Source: Lineus longissimus (Eukaryota > Nemertea > Pilidiophora > Heteronemertea > Lineidae). Taken from it: a stretch of 64,000 nucleotides of DNA. This document shows positions 20,655 to 32,185 of this stretch, piece by piece. Position 1 is the first letter of the stretch; each line of letters starts with the position of its first letter. Position numbers and translations under genes: made by a program. Location: the NCBI RefSeq assembly GCF_910592395.1, contig NC_088321.1, forward strand, positions 11,968,001-12,032,000, written 5' to 3'. The notes beneath the pieces are model-generated. The model was not told where the DNA came from. It searched no databases and saw only the letters and a list, made by a program, of their open reading frames with translations.

Positions 20655-23600
20655 CTCAGTAGATCTGCATACGGTTCTCATCATTTCCTTCGAAGTTTCT
20701 TTAGTAACTAAACATATCTTTATTCTGCCATGGAGCATAATCTACTATTGCCGTTAGGTGGCGCATACAAATGATATATGTCCCAAATGTAACAGAATAG
20801 GTAGGCATTTCAAGTTATTTTAAATAGGGACTTTACGAGCTCGGGGTCAGTTAACATGGTAAAGGGCAATGGGTTGTGTTTGATCCTGCAAACTCTTCTC
20901 AAGCAAACAAAAAGTTTACACTCAACATGTACAATGGGTCTTGGGCTGCTGCTGATTTCTTCAAACTGAACGAAGAAAAACAGGTAAATGGCAATGTCAA
21001 CGCAGGTCGAATGACGAGATTATATTTAGATTCTTCAGAAACATTTGGTTACGTTATTAACTGTGGCTAAAGGTATCGGTTTGCTTGATAAAAATACGTG
21101 CTTACCGGGAGAGGAAATGACTATACAAAAGCAATATTTAAAAAATATTTGTTAATTTTGAAGGCCGAACGGCCCACATTTATTTATTTTTGTCCGATTG
21201 TACTCCTCCAACATTGTAATAGTGAGAAAGGTTTCTGCTCTGATGCCCGATATACACGTCCCCATTTCAACTTACGGAAAATTTTGTAGAAAAAAAACAC
21301 GTTTAGGTCTTCCTATTTTCCCGTACAATAAAATGCTATACAACTTAATCTCACCCTGTACGATGGGGTTGCGGGTTGATGTACGTTTGACCGTTTATTG
21401 ACTGGATACATGTGAGTAAGAGCCTACAGGCGCCTTTTAATGGTCGTCTTAGGATCCTTTGTTTGGCCCGTTTCAGCGGTTTTCTTCTCTGTTTCCGACG
21501 GCGGGAGGAGCGTGAGACTCCCATCGCCAGATCATGACGGCTGCACAAGCTGCCGAGACAACTTTTAGTTTGGACAGTACCGGAGGTATTTTCAAAATGG
21601 ATGGGAATATAGGGCGCTAACTGGTCAATAGTGCGGGGTATGATCTATGTAGAATGTTACGTAGGCCTAGAGTCTCCAACCCAAATGTTCTTGAACAATA
21701 TTAACCAGGTTTGGTATCTAGTACACTAGTGGGTTAATCCTACCAAAACTTGCGACCCCGCCAGACACGATCAATTTCTCAATCGTACTTAACCCTTCCT
21801 ACAAAACAATGTACTCGTCGACGTCGGGTTAAGTTGGAGAGAAAATTGTAAACAAATATTTCATAGGAATATGTTATCGTGTATAGCGGCCATAACACTG
21901 TATTGGGATGGCCTTGTTTCCATTGTGTTGCAAAGGTAAACCAATACCTTTAATTACCCACTGTGTTATTCAGTGCCGAATTCGTAGGTTAACACTTCAA
22001 TAAAGAATATACTCATAAATTATTTACACGATTTTTGTATGATTCTTAGTTAAGACAAGAACAAAGCAAAGTGGTGGAGAGAGACCCAACACGATTTACG
22101 AGATGGGTGAAGGAAGCGATTCGGATTCGTAAAATCACCAACATGAATCGAGACACTAAGTCGCGTGTGAGATCAAAGTCTGACCGCTCCGACATCCAGC
22201 AGTCAGAAGTCTAACTGATAAGAATTCACTGCAAACATATTTTTTATACAATATGCATATTATTTGAAGAAAAACATATGTACTTGCAGACTGTGTATAC
22301 ACTGTAATATCAGTACGAGTTGATCTCGCTTGCTGACCAACTATGATATGATTCATTAAAAAACAACATACTACGCGGCTTTCAACCTACATTAACATTG
22401 ATTTTCATCAATCAATACTGACGGTTTACCTAATCGGTTAGGAGACAGGGGAAGTGCTCGTTAGGTTGCGACCATATAGACACGATAGACACAATCCCGT
22501 GAAGAATTATTGTTTACGACATCGGACTGATGGCTGGCAGTACCGTACGCCGAACATTATATAAGTGATATGAAAAGCACTTGAGATTATCGTGTGCGGA
22601 AGTGCTTTTTGATGAACCATCCTAGTTTCCTTTGCGCTCTAAAGAACTATTTCCAGATATGAATGTGCACAAGAAATGGAAAATTCGAAATATTACTGAA
22701 TTATCCCTTATTTCCGTGCAGCGATCCTATCTATTGACAACGTGCTGCCTTAGTTGGGGAATATGAAGGCGTCATCTTGTCGAAGCTCGATAACCCCGAT
22801 ACCAAGACGACACTGAAAATTACGTTATATCAGAGTCGTTGCACTATCAGTGAAAAGTCCAGTAAGGTTTTTGTGGCCCGATGTGTCTTCGAGGACTATG
22901 AACCCACACACCGGTCGGCAGACGGGGCGGAATAAAATTTCCACATCCGGCTCGCATAGACTTGAGTAACTAAATAAGGTAACCGAACAGTAAGCAAGTA
23001 CACCTACCCATGCGCAACCCTAACCGGATTTGGATAATTTTGAAATGGAAGACTCCATGACTCCATGACTCCTTGTTACAAGAGACATACCGTGTTGATT
23101 ATTGAGCATGTGAACAACTAATTGGCAGCATCATGTGCATTGGGCAAGCTATGTTAGGTATGTTCCTTATGTCTAGTCTATATGATTGGGATCAGCGTGG
23201 ACTTGAATGACCTCGTCGATTGGTTATCGCGTGACGTCGTATTCCCGGTGGGTAAATGTATCTGTTGGCCTAAGAAATATACGTGCTTACTTGGAGACAG
23301 ACAAAAGATTTGTTCATTTTGAGGGGCGTATATCAGGCCCGCATTCATTATTTTTAGCCTTGTTTCTATTGTGTTGCCTTCATCCACCGTGGTATTGGTC
23401 ACAAATTGGACTCATTCCACGCTCTTTCTTCGGGATGAACTGATGTCGTTTGCGTGTTTTTTTCCGATAGGACGAAGATTTACAACTCCAAAAAAGCCGG
23501 CTGTTTCAGTTTTATTTTTTACAGTTCGATCGTGACAGTGCACTTGCATACAGTGTATATGATTTAACAAACAATTGTATGTGTGAAAACCGGCGCCACA

Positions 23601-25057
23601 CAAATACGATACTCCAGATATTGTGTTCCCTTTAGGTGGCAAGTGTTGGGCCACTACTTCCAAGCCACGAGGCACATTCCGCACTTGGGAGATTACGACT
23701 TGACTGGTTGTCATATTGAGCGATTTGAACCTTAGCCAGCATCGGTTACTAGTAACATTTTGACCAGGCTTGAATCGAATTCTCATTGCAATCTCTGTCT
23801 TCGGACACACGAACAGTTACCTTTTTTACAAACTGCCAAGACCCTGATTCAAACCTTGTGCCGCATTAAGTATGAAAGCCGATTTACGAGTGTTGCGTAC
23901 GTGAGTTTGCGTGCTTGAGCATGCTTGATGACAAACACTGATCTGTGATCATCGCAATTTGTCTTTTGTAAGGGTTGCAAAACATACATATTTCAATGGA
24001 ACTTGTCCTTTTCCAAATCGAGTGCACGCAAGTACAAATAGTGTCATCTATCCGGGGAAATGTGTCTGTAATGGCTCAGTTCGTCATATCTACATATTAC
24101 TCTGAATTTCGTCAGATATTTTTGAGCTATATTCATTGTGAAATACAGCAAAATGTAAATTATGCATAATACAATTAAATATTAATGTCTGTTGTTTGAT
24201 ACAATACAGCAATCAATTGCTGATTGTTTGATATAATGCTATTAGACGTAATTATACACTTCTGCAATACTCTCCATCACTCCACAAGATGGCGCGGAAG
24301 TATACTTTTCGCCGCATCGAAGCCACGTGATGACAGAGAATACGTTGTCGGCTGCACTTTCAAAAGGTTTTCGAAGTTATTTTACTCTCAGAAATAAAGT
24401 GAATTTAAGTGAATGAAACCAACCACAGTTTATTTACTCATCACAGTAAGACATATTGTTGTGACTTAAAGGCCCCCCAATGGCGGTCCCCAAAAGGAAC
24501 CATGTTCTGAAAGATAGACACGCCTTTGGGAGACCAAGAAGTTACCTTTAATACGATGCATGCCTTTATTGCGGTAGACGAAAAACCAAATGTATTTGAT
24601 TTGGCACTGGTCAGTCTATAGGCCTGTGCTTCGGCCTCGGTCGGCCTGCCAAATTTCCGAATTCGCATCGTGGAAACACAATTGACGCTCCAGAATTTCA
24701 AAAACTGTCAGTCAGCTCAACCTCGTGCTTATGTTGCCTCTGTTCTGGTTTATACTGACCCGTACTCGAAACTGCAGCGAAAGAGGCTGATAGCTTTTTT
24801 CTAATAAGTCCGGTCTGCCCGGCTGGGACAGAATTTCTGTTCCACTTCGGTCGGCGGTGGACTTTTTGTGTCGATTGTTTATTTATCTTCTACTCCGTCA
24901 GCTACGCCACCTAAAGTCAAGTTAGATGTGATGGCTGCGCCATCTAATGTAGAAATATTATACGTAACTTAGAAATAATGGCTCCAATCAATTATTAGTT
25001 GTACTCTCTGTATGGGAAACAAGATAAATACTGCAGAAAAAAATACAGCGACCAGCA
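20655..25057 (+). other. Spacer A3-B3, unit 3, with deletions
   Basis: The shortest spacer. It lacks about 260 bp after the Penelope-type relic (junction near 22214), about 30 bp near 22615, and the G-run block. The G-run block is replaced by a small GACTCCAT repeat at about 23050-23075. CTCF-like sites a (20756-20764), b (24282-24295) and d (24937-24945) are intact. The Penelope relic is at 22068-22214, with a TGA. Confidence 0.6.
20855..21070 (+). other. Open segment D, unit 3
   Basis: The shortest version: an in-frame loss around the SSLRRT stretch leaves SWAAAD. The frame is otherwise conserved to the INCG end. Confidence 0.3.
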
Positions 25058-25363
25058 ATGAAAATTTCCACAGCGATTTATGTTGTGTTATTCGCCCGAC
25101 AGGAGGCAGTGCTGGCATTCCTATCCGCAATACTCACACGTTGTTCATCACGTGTCTCAATCCAAGCAAATCTCGGTGAAATTGGAACGGCATCAAAAAT
25201 CGAGTGCTGCCTTCAATGCACTGATAATGACTGTTTGACGATAAAGCATATTTTAACTGAAAACCGGTGCCAACTCAGCTTTTCTAAACCGAAGCCGTTG
25301 AACGACGCAATGTCAAACTACAGTGGGGGTCGTTTATATTCAAAATGTAGACGACAGCATTCG
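25058..25363 (+). CDS. Exon B, copy 3
   Basis: 102 residues, MKISTA subtype, with IKH in place of INH. Its translation is identical to that of copy 5. Donor TCG|GTAAGG, phase 0. Confidence 0.6.
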
Positions 25364-26544
25364 GTAAGGGAAACATACCCTGTAGTAGTACTGTTTCACC
25401 GATCTAGGACCGTTTCTGCAAAATCGATTCAGTCGTTCGATTAACTATCTGAACAAGTCTAATTGAAGAGGTGATTGAGTGCAAGAACAACTCCAGTCTT
25501 TATTTCAGGTACTTTAGTATTTTCAACACTAAACCCCTTCCCTGTCCGTCATTTTTGCAGATGGCCACGTGCAAATGTGTCTGACATGACTGGACAATAG
25601 CAACAGAAGGTACTTCTTGCACAAAACCTTTAGATTTTAAAGGAATTGTAAAACAGAGCCAATGCCACATTCTGAGAGCAATTTTGATTTTAAAAAAAAT
25701 CGCAAATCGTTATGTCAGCCAGCCAACCAGTGTTTGTTTCACTTCTGGTGCTAGCAATATTTTTGAATAGTGACTTCAGTAGTTCTTGCACTGAGGTCTT
25801 CAATTATGAAAGACAATTGGTGGGCGACGCGCCAAGTTGTGCAGTGGTCATGTCGCCATGACATTGGCCTTGGCATTTATCTCTATTCGAGGTCATTGTA
25901 CATTATTATATGTACATGAAGTTAAAGAAACGCACGGTCTTAGATCGGTCAAACTAGGGTAATTACTTACAATGTTTGTAAGTCTCGTCGATGACAAAGC
26001 CAGGCTGTAATATACTTGATGCAACACATATATATTTAGATAGTAGTTATGGTGCTGCTCCCCAATTTCGAGTCATCCCCAATTTCGCGAAAACCCGTTT
26101 TTTCCCGTTTTCTCGCGCGTCACTTCGTTTCCAGAGAAGAAATTTTCTGATTTTTTATTTTCATTTCGTTCCGCAAAGAAAGCGCCCAAAATGCGTCCTA
26201 AACAGGCAAGCAATTCTCTAATTACGTTCAAAACACTGGGTCAATACCTAGGATCATGCACACGACACAGAAACACAACAATCAGTCGCGCATGCGCAAT
26301 ACCCGCGAAAATGGGGGAGCCGCTTCGGATTTGTTTTGGTCTGCATCGATCTTTCAGTGAGCGATTTCAAGATTAATTCACGCTTAAAACATCCACGCAG
26401 CACCCCAGATATTTCGTTATTGATCTCAAATTTCGTAAAAAATAAGCTTTTGCGTGTATGGAATCGATGGAAGCTAGTAAATCTGCACTTAGTGATAAGA
26501 CCCGCGAAAACTGGGTCCTACATGATACATTTACATGTTGTCAG
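25364..26544 (+). other. Intron B3-C3 (enlarged)
   Basis: About 1.18 kb because of a 480-bp insertion ending 18-20 nt before the exon C acceptor. Confidence 0.5.
26047..26526. mobile_element. 480-bp insertion in unit 3 intron, unclassified
   Basis: Absent from the aligned introns of units 1, 2, 4 and 5. It has a direct repeat TCCCCAATTTCG (twice near the left end) and CGCGAAAA motifs at both ends (CCCCAATTTCGCGAAAAC, CCCGCGAAAACTGGG). The edges are approximate. No target duplication can be fixed; TA is possible. No convincing coding sequence. Confidence 0.5.
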
Positions 26545-26805
26545 ATTCGCGTGTGCAATGTTCTGTACAGCTACAATACCAAAGCAAAATGCGGAGAATC
26601 GATTACATCGAGTTCAGATCGCAGATTTACCCAGTGCACAAGTTCATTCGATCCCACACCAAAGGTTACACTGGTACATCGATTCGGTTCGCATTCATTA
26701 CGTTTTGACTTGTTTTGCGAGGCGGAGTTTTGCAACAGGTCTAAATCAGCATATTTTCAAAACATCTGTTTTAGATCCAAGCAGGATCGATCTTGCATAG
26801 CATAG
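26545..26805 (+). CDS. Exon C, copy 3
   Basis: 86 residues, seven cysteines; minor changes (SSSDRR, CNRSKSAY). The acceptor TTGTCAG survived the nearby insertion, but the branch-point region is now insertion-derived. AATAAA at 27074. Confidence 0.5.
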   Translation: MRVCNVLYSYNTKAKCGESITSSSDRRFTQCTSSFDPTPKVTLVHRFGSHSLRFDLFCEAEFCNRSKSAYFQNICFRSKQDRSCIA

Positions 26806-28029
26806 CTTGTTATGTCTTGGAGGGATAACTTGAGTAGGTCACGACCACGGGCTGAAGAAGCACCATGTAGTTCACATTGTTTTCTAGTGTTGATGATAGA
26901 ATCAATAACACAATGCAGTGCAGTGCAGTACGTTGGATGCGACATTGACATGCACTCAATGCACGTGCAGCGTATTGCAATAACTTCTGCTTCTGTTATG
27001 AGGAAGTGGCACACTAAATCCGATAGAAGGCGCTATCACTCTTATGATGCTACGACGGAGACAGACTTTCACCAATAAAACACAACAAATGGTGTGCAGC
27101 GACAACGACCCCATTAGGTCACGTGGTGTGATATAACAGATGACCCGATGCAATCGTGGACCTTTTATCATGTTTATGCTTTGTTGCAAGTGTTTCCATG
27201 AATAAATTGCTTAAATGCTGGCATCTTGTGCATTTGATTTGCTGTTGTCGTCACATAATGAACACACAATTATATTCAGAATGTTCGGATACCTACCTCA
27301 TGAATCCTAAGGGGATAGGCACACCGGGCAGAATGTAAAGTAATTTGAGGCTGGACCCATCAAAGCGAACGGACTTGTTTGAATGAGCGCAACTTTATAA
27401 AATTCTGAACATCTTGAACAAAACTTTAGGAGGCCTTCACCGAACGCTCAGCGCAATCTACATACACATGATGCTACCTCCTACTCAACATGTATGGCAA
27501 GCCGTGTGTCCAATAATTTAGAAAACCTGGTTTTCTTCTTTCAAAACTTAGTTTTATGGAAGAAAACCAAGCTTTGTTCAATGAAAATAGGTTTTCTTTC
27601 AAGAAAACTAAGTTTTTAAAAATAATTTACTCTTTTTTGAAAAAGTATAAGTTTCATGAAAACCAAGTTTAAAAAAAGATAAAAACTATATTTTCTTCCA
27701 TATAACCTAGTTTTATATGTTTTTCTTCAATAAAAACCTAGTTCCATTGAAAAAAAACGTGGTCTTCTTCAATGAAACTAAGTTTTGAAAGAAGAAAACC
27801 AGGTTTTACTGAAACCTAGTCTTTTTACCTCGTCTCCAACCCAACCTCTCCCCATCAGACGAACCATGCGTGTCATGCTGTGGGAACGAAGTAAAACGAA
27901 TAGTTTTTCTAGCATATGGATCAGAAACTAGGTTTCATAAGAAATAACATAGTCTTTTTCAATAAAAACTAGGTTTTGATGAAGACATATATATAACCTG
28001 GTTTTATTCCACAAAACCAAGTATTCTTC

Positions 28030-28728
28030 AAGTTGAGGACTTACGTAAAGTTCAAGCACTTATTTCAAACGGAACCTTATGTATTTTCATTTTTAACGCG
28101 ATACCAGCGTTCTTTATTTGCACAATTTCGGTGTGGGGTACTCCCCCTGGAAATAGAAACGGGTCGTTTCAGTGGCACGCCACCTGCACTTCGAATTTGT
28201 AAACTTTGTAATTTAAACACATGTGAAGATGAGCAGCACTTTTTATGTTCCTGCCCTCGATTTAACGAATTGAGGGCTACTTTTTTCAATTCTATTAGTA
28301 TTTCACATCGTGAATTTGTAGCAATGTCCGAGGAGGCCAAGTTAATTTTCTGTTGCACCAATAGGCAAACACAAACCTCAAAATTTGTTTCTCGGGCGTG
28401 GAGGGTGCGGACTGATATTTTGTTTAAATAAACAGAAGGTCGGTCCGTACTTTCCCTGCCTGAGAGATATATTTTGGGGTGAGTGCTGTTTCTTTTACTC
28501 TTGCTTAAACAAAGGTGGTAATTAATTATTATTATTTATTTATTTTTCACCGTCATATTGTGTGCTTTTTCTATTTGTTTTGGACACTTAAAAACTATTA
28601 TGTATTTTTTAGTTCGAAGTGACAAATAAGCCCAGGAGGGCTGGGTGTACTTAAGTTAATTTCTAGATATCTGTACATATATTATGACTGTATACTTGTC
28701 ACTATAATAAATAAATAAAACTAAAAAC
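28030..28728 (+). mobile_element. 5'-truncated LINE fragment
   Basis: 699 bp inserted into the palindrome field. It is flanked by the 5-bp duplication TCTTC (28025-28029 and 28729-28733) and ends in an AATAAATAAATAAAA-type tail. The 5' end is cut inside the coding region. It differs from the LINE in unit 5, so at least two LINE families have visited the array. Confidence 0.75.
28033..28431 (+). pseudogene. LINE ORF2 C-terminal fragment with zinc-knuckle-like motif
   Basis: About 130 residues, truncated at the N-side. A cysteine/histidine cluster ICKLCN...DEQHFLCSC is typical of the tail that follows reverse transcriptase in many non-LTR retrotransposons. It ends FK before TAA. The RT domain itself is missing, so it cannot function. 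Confidence 0.7.
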
Positions 28729-29673
28729 TCTTCTACGAAACTAGGTTTTTATTGAAGAAGCATAGGTTTAATTTTGGTTTTTGACCAAGAAAACGTGGTT
28801 TATATAATAGACCTATACTAATTGCTTCTCCAATTGAAACCTAGTTTCACTGAATAAAAGGTTTTCTTCCATGAAATTAAGTTTGGAAAGAAGACAACCA
28901 GGTCTTCTTCAATATAACTAGGTTTCCTAATGACAAGTTCCGGTCGTGTTGATGTACAAGTGACTGCACTATTCATCGAATGTGATAAACGTAGGATAAT
29001 ATTTGCAGTAATAAAGGAGGTGTAAATCGCGTCCAAGATTTATCCCTGTTCATGTGAGCGGTAACAAATCAGATCACGGTTCTTATAGAAGTAAACTTTG
29101 TTCAGTTTCGTGTACTCTATAGTTTCACTGATCTAAAACTGGTTCATTATATCGACAAGGAAATCAAAGCAGAGGCCAATCCAGCACGAGGCGTCATTAC
29201 CATAGGAAAATGTGCTGTCAACAACCTCTTGTCTATCGAAATTGAACATGTTGATTGGTATCAAACGCCCTTTTTCTCATGATATCCAGCGTGAAATCGA
29301 CTATATATGCAGAACCGGTCTTAGATCAATGAAACTAGAGTCGTGCATGTATTGTTAATTCTGTACACGATTCTTGTAGAATACAATTATCAAGTAAGAA
29401 AAAAAGATATCAGAAAGAATCTTTGAAGAATCTTATAAAGCATGTACATGCACATGAACCAACTGAATAAAACCTTTAAGAAACTTTCCAGGATTCTCGA
29501 TCAGGGATGGCGTTCAGAGGAGTCGATGGTAATAGTGCGAGCTATTAAATGTGTACAACATTAAACTGGACATGTATGCGTACAGATGGTACATGTACAT
29601 GCACGGTACAAATCATATACAAGTAAAAATGGCTGGCAAACTTTGTTAACCTAACCTCTTTATTTTCCTTAAG

Positions 29674-30609
29674 AAGTTTACATCATTCTCTTATCACCTT
29701 AGTCACAAACTTGCAATAAGTTCTGCTGTGCATTTTCAAAACTTTTATTATCATAAGCAAAGTGACTTGATTGTCTTAACCGATTTCTCAGGAAATGAAA
29801 CTTCAATAAGAACACTAAAGCTATATACGGACTCTGGCAAGCTTGGATGGAAACAGGCAAGCTACGAAGGCATAATTAAAATTGTCGGTCAATATAAACA
29901 GTTCCTCATTGCTACTCCAATGACCCGCCTCTACGAAATGTTCATCATCGTTGGATTGGACGGCCAGTTGCGAGGAAGGCTAAAGTTCCAACACCTGAAT
30001 AAAATCCAATTTAGCCTATCCAAGTACATGGACGTTTCATTTCTTCTTTTGAGTGATGCAGATTGGGGCTTTATCACACTTTTCTATTTGGAAGGTTACC
30101 TTTCGAAGTATTGTCCCGAATGCAGATCCAACATGTCCAATGGCTCATTAACCGTAATTATTACATGCAGAAAGAAACTTGTGCCAACCTTTAAATATTC
30201 TGCGTACACAAATTCTGGATTATATGCATTTTGTTCAGAAATTATCAGTAAAGGATCTCTTGTCAATTGTTTTAATGCGAAGTCAAAACGCCCTAGCCAT
30301 GCTATATTTTCTGTTCAAAAAACAGTTAAAACCACATTCTTCTTCATTAGCGACGTCTACCATCGACTATTGATAGGAACTACTGATAACGAGGTCATGT
30401 TTATGAGTTGGCCGAAGGGAAACGGAGGTTCTTACCATCAATTAAAACAAGACGACGTCTTCAAATTCAGTGGGGGTAGTCAGTTCGTTTTGTTAAATAA
30501 TGGTGATCTTGTTCAGTTTTTGACGGATGGTGGTGCACAAGGAAGGAGAACGCTGACAATGTTGAAGGTGTACTCCCCGAGAGCAGGATGTGAAACGATC
30601 AAAGTGTGA
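29674..30609 (+). CDS. Exon A, copy 4
   Basis: Fully open 311 residues and closest to copy 1, sharing YCPECRSN, ISKGSLVN and the upstream TAA (29647-29649), which blocks the ATG at 29629. That stop lies only upstream of the acceptor, inside the proposed intron. Partner B3. Confidence 0.6.
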   Translation, partial: KFTSFSYHLSHKLAISSAVHFQNFYYHKQSDLIVLTDFSGNETSIRTLKLYTDSGKLGWKQASYEGIIKIVGQYKQFLIATPMTRLYEMFIIVGLDGQLRGRLKFQHLNKIQFSLSKYMDVSFLLLSDADWGFITLFYLEGYLSKYCPECRSNMSNGSLTVIITCRKKLVPTFKYSAYTNSGLYAFCSEIISKGSLVNCFNAKSKRPSHAIFSVQKTVKTTFFFISDVYHRLLIGTTDNEVMFMSWPKGNGGSYHQLKQDDVFKFSGGSQFVLLNNGDLVQFLTDGGAQGRRTLTMLKVYSPRAGCETIKV

Positions 30610-30809
30610 CTCAGTCGAGCTGCATACGGTTCTCATCATTACCTCCGAAGTTTCTTTAGTAACGAAAAATATCTTTATTCTGCCATGGAGCATAATCCAC
30701 TATTGCCGTTAGGTGGCGCATACAAATGATATATGTACCAAGTGTAACATAATAGGTAGGCATTTCAAGTTATTTTAAATAGGGACTTTACGAGCTCGGG
30801 GTCAGTTAA

Positions 30810-31040
30810 CATGGTAAAGGGCAATGGGTTGTGTTTGATCCTGCGAACTCTTTTCAAGCAAACAAAAAGTTTACACTCAACATGTACAATGGGTCTTCTT
30901 TAATAAGGCGAACGGCTGCTGCTGATTTCTTCAAACTGAACGAAGAAAAACAGGTAAATGGCAATGTCAACGCAGGTCGAATGACGAGATTATATTTAGA
31001 TTCTTCAGAAACATTTGGTTACGATATTAACTGTGGCTAA
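30810..31040 (+). other. Open segment D, unit 4
   Basis: Has an extra codon (SSLIRRT) relative to unit 1; frame preserved. Confidence 0.3.
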
Positions 31041-32039
31041 AGGTATCGGTTTGCTTGAGAAAAATACGTGCTTACCTGGAGAGAAAATGACTATACAAAA
31101 GAAATATTAAAAAAATATTTCTTAATTTTGAGGGGCCGAAAGGACCGCATTTATTTATATTTGTCCGATTGTACTCCTCCAACACTGTAATGGTGAGAAA
31201 GGTTTCTGCTCTGATGCCCGATATACACGTCCCCATTTCAACGTACGGACAATTTTGTAGGAAAAAAAACACGTTTAGGTCTTCCTATTTTCCCGTACAA
31301 TAAAATACTATACAATTTAATCTCACTGTGTACGATGGGGTTGCGGGTTGATGTACGTTTGACCGTTTATTGACTGGATACATGGGAGTAAGAGCCTACA
31401 GGCGCCTTTTAATGGTCGTCTTAGGATCCATTGTTTGGCCCGTTTCAGCGGTTTTCTTTTCTGTTTCCGACGGCGGGAGGAGCGTGAGACTCCCATCGCC
31501 TGATCATGACGGCTGCACACGATGCCGAGACAACTTTTAGTTTGGACAGTACCGGAGGTATTTTCAAAATGGATGGGAATATAGGGCCCTTACTGGTCTA
31601 TAGTGCGGGATATGATCTATGCAGAATGTTACGTAGGCCAAGAGTCTCCAACCCAAATGTTCTTGAACAATATTAACCCGGTTTGGTATCTAGTACACTA
31701 ATGGGTTAATCCTACCAAAACTTGCAACCCCGCCAGACACGATCATTTTCTCAATCGTACTTAATCCTTCCTACAAAACAATGTACTCGTCGACGTCGGG
31801 TTAAGTTGGAGAGAAAATTGTAAACAAATATTCCATAGGAATATGTTATCGTGTATAGCGGCCATAACACTGTATTTGGATGGCCTTGTTTCCATTGTGT
31901 TGCAAAGGTAAACCAATACCTTTAATTACCCACTGTGTTATTCAGTGCCGAATTAGTAGGTTAACACTTCAATGAAGAATATACTCATAAATTATTTACA
32001 CGATTTTTGTATGATTCTTAGTTAAGACAAGAACAAAGC

Positions 32040-32185
32040 AAAGTGGTGGAGAGAGACCCAACACGATTTACGAGATGGGTGAAGGAAGCGATTCGGATTC
32101 GTAAAATCACCAACATGAATCGAGACACTAAGTCGCGCGTGGGATCAAAGTCTGGCCGCTCCAACATCCAGCAGCAGATGTCTAA
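32040..32185 (+). pseudogene. Penelope-like relic, unit 4
   Basis: Same fragment as 2953-3099. It is open through MNRD, then shifted by a single-base loss in the CAGCAG run. Confidence 0.4.

Larger units (their letters stand above)
27521..28926. repeat. Near-palindrome field, copy 3, split by a LINE fragment
   Basis: The same field as in other units, interrupted at 28030-28728 by a truncated LINE. Confidence 0.6.

Noticed and set aside
28030-28728. The LINE fragment as a 3' piece of the same family as the unit 5 LINE
   Set aside because: The C-terminal sequence, zinc-knuckle presence and 3' tail all differ.
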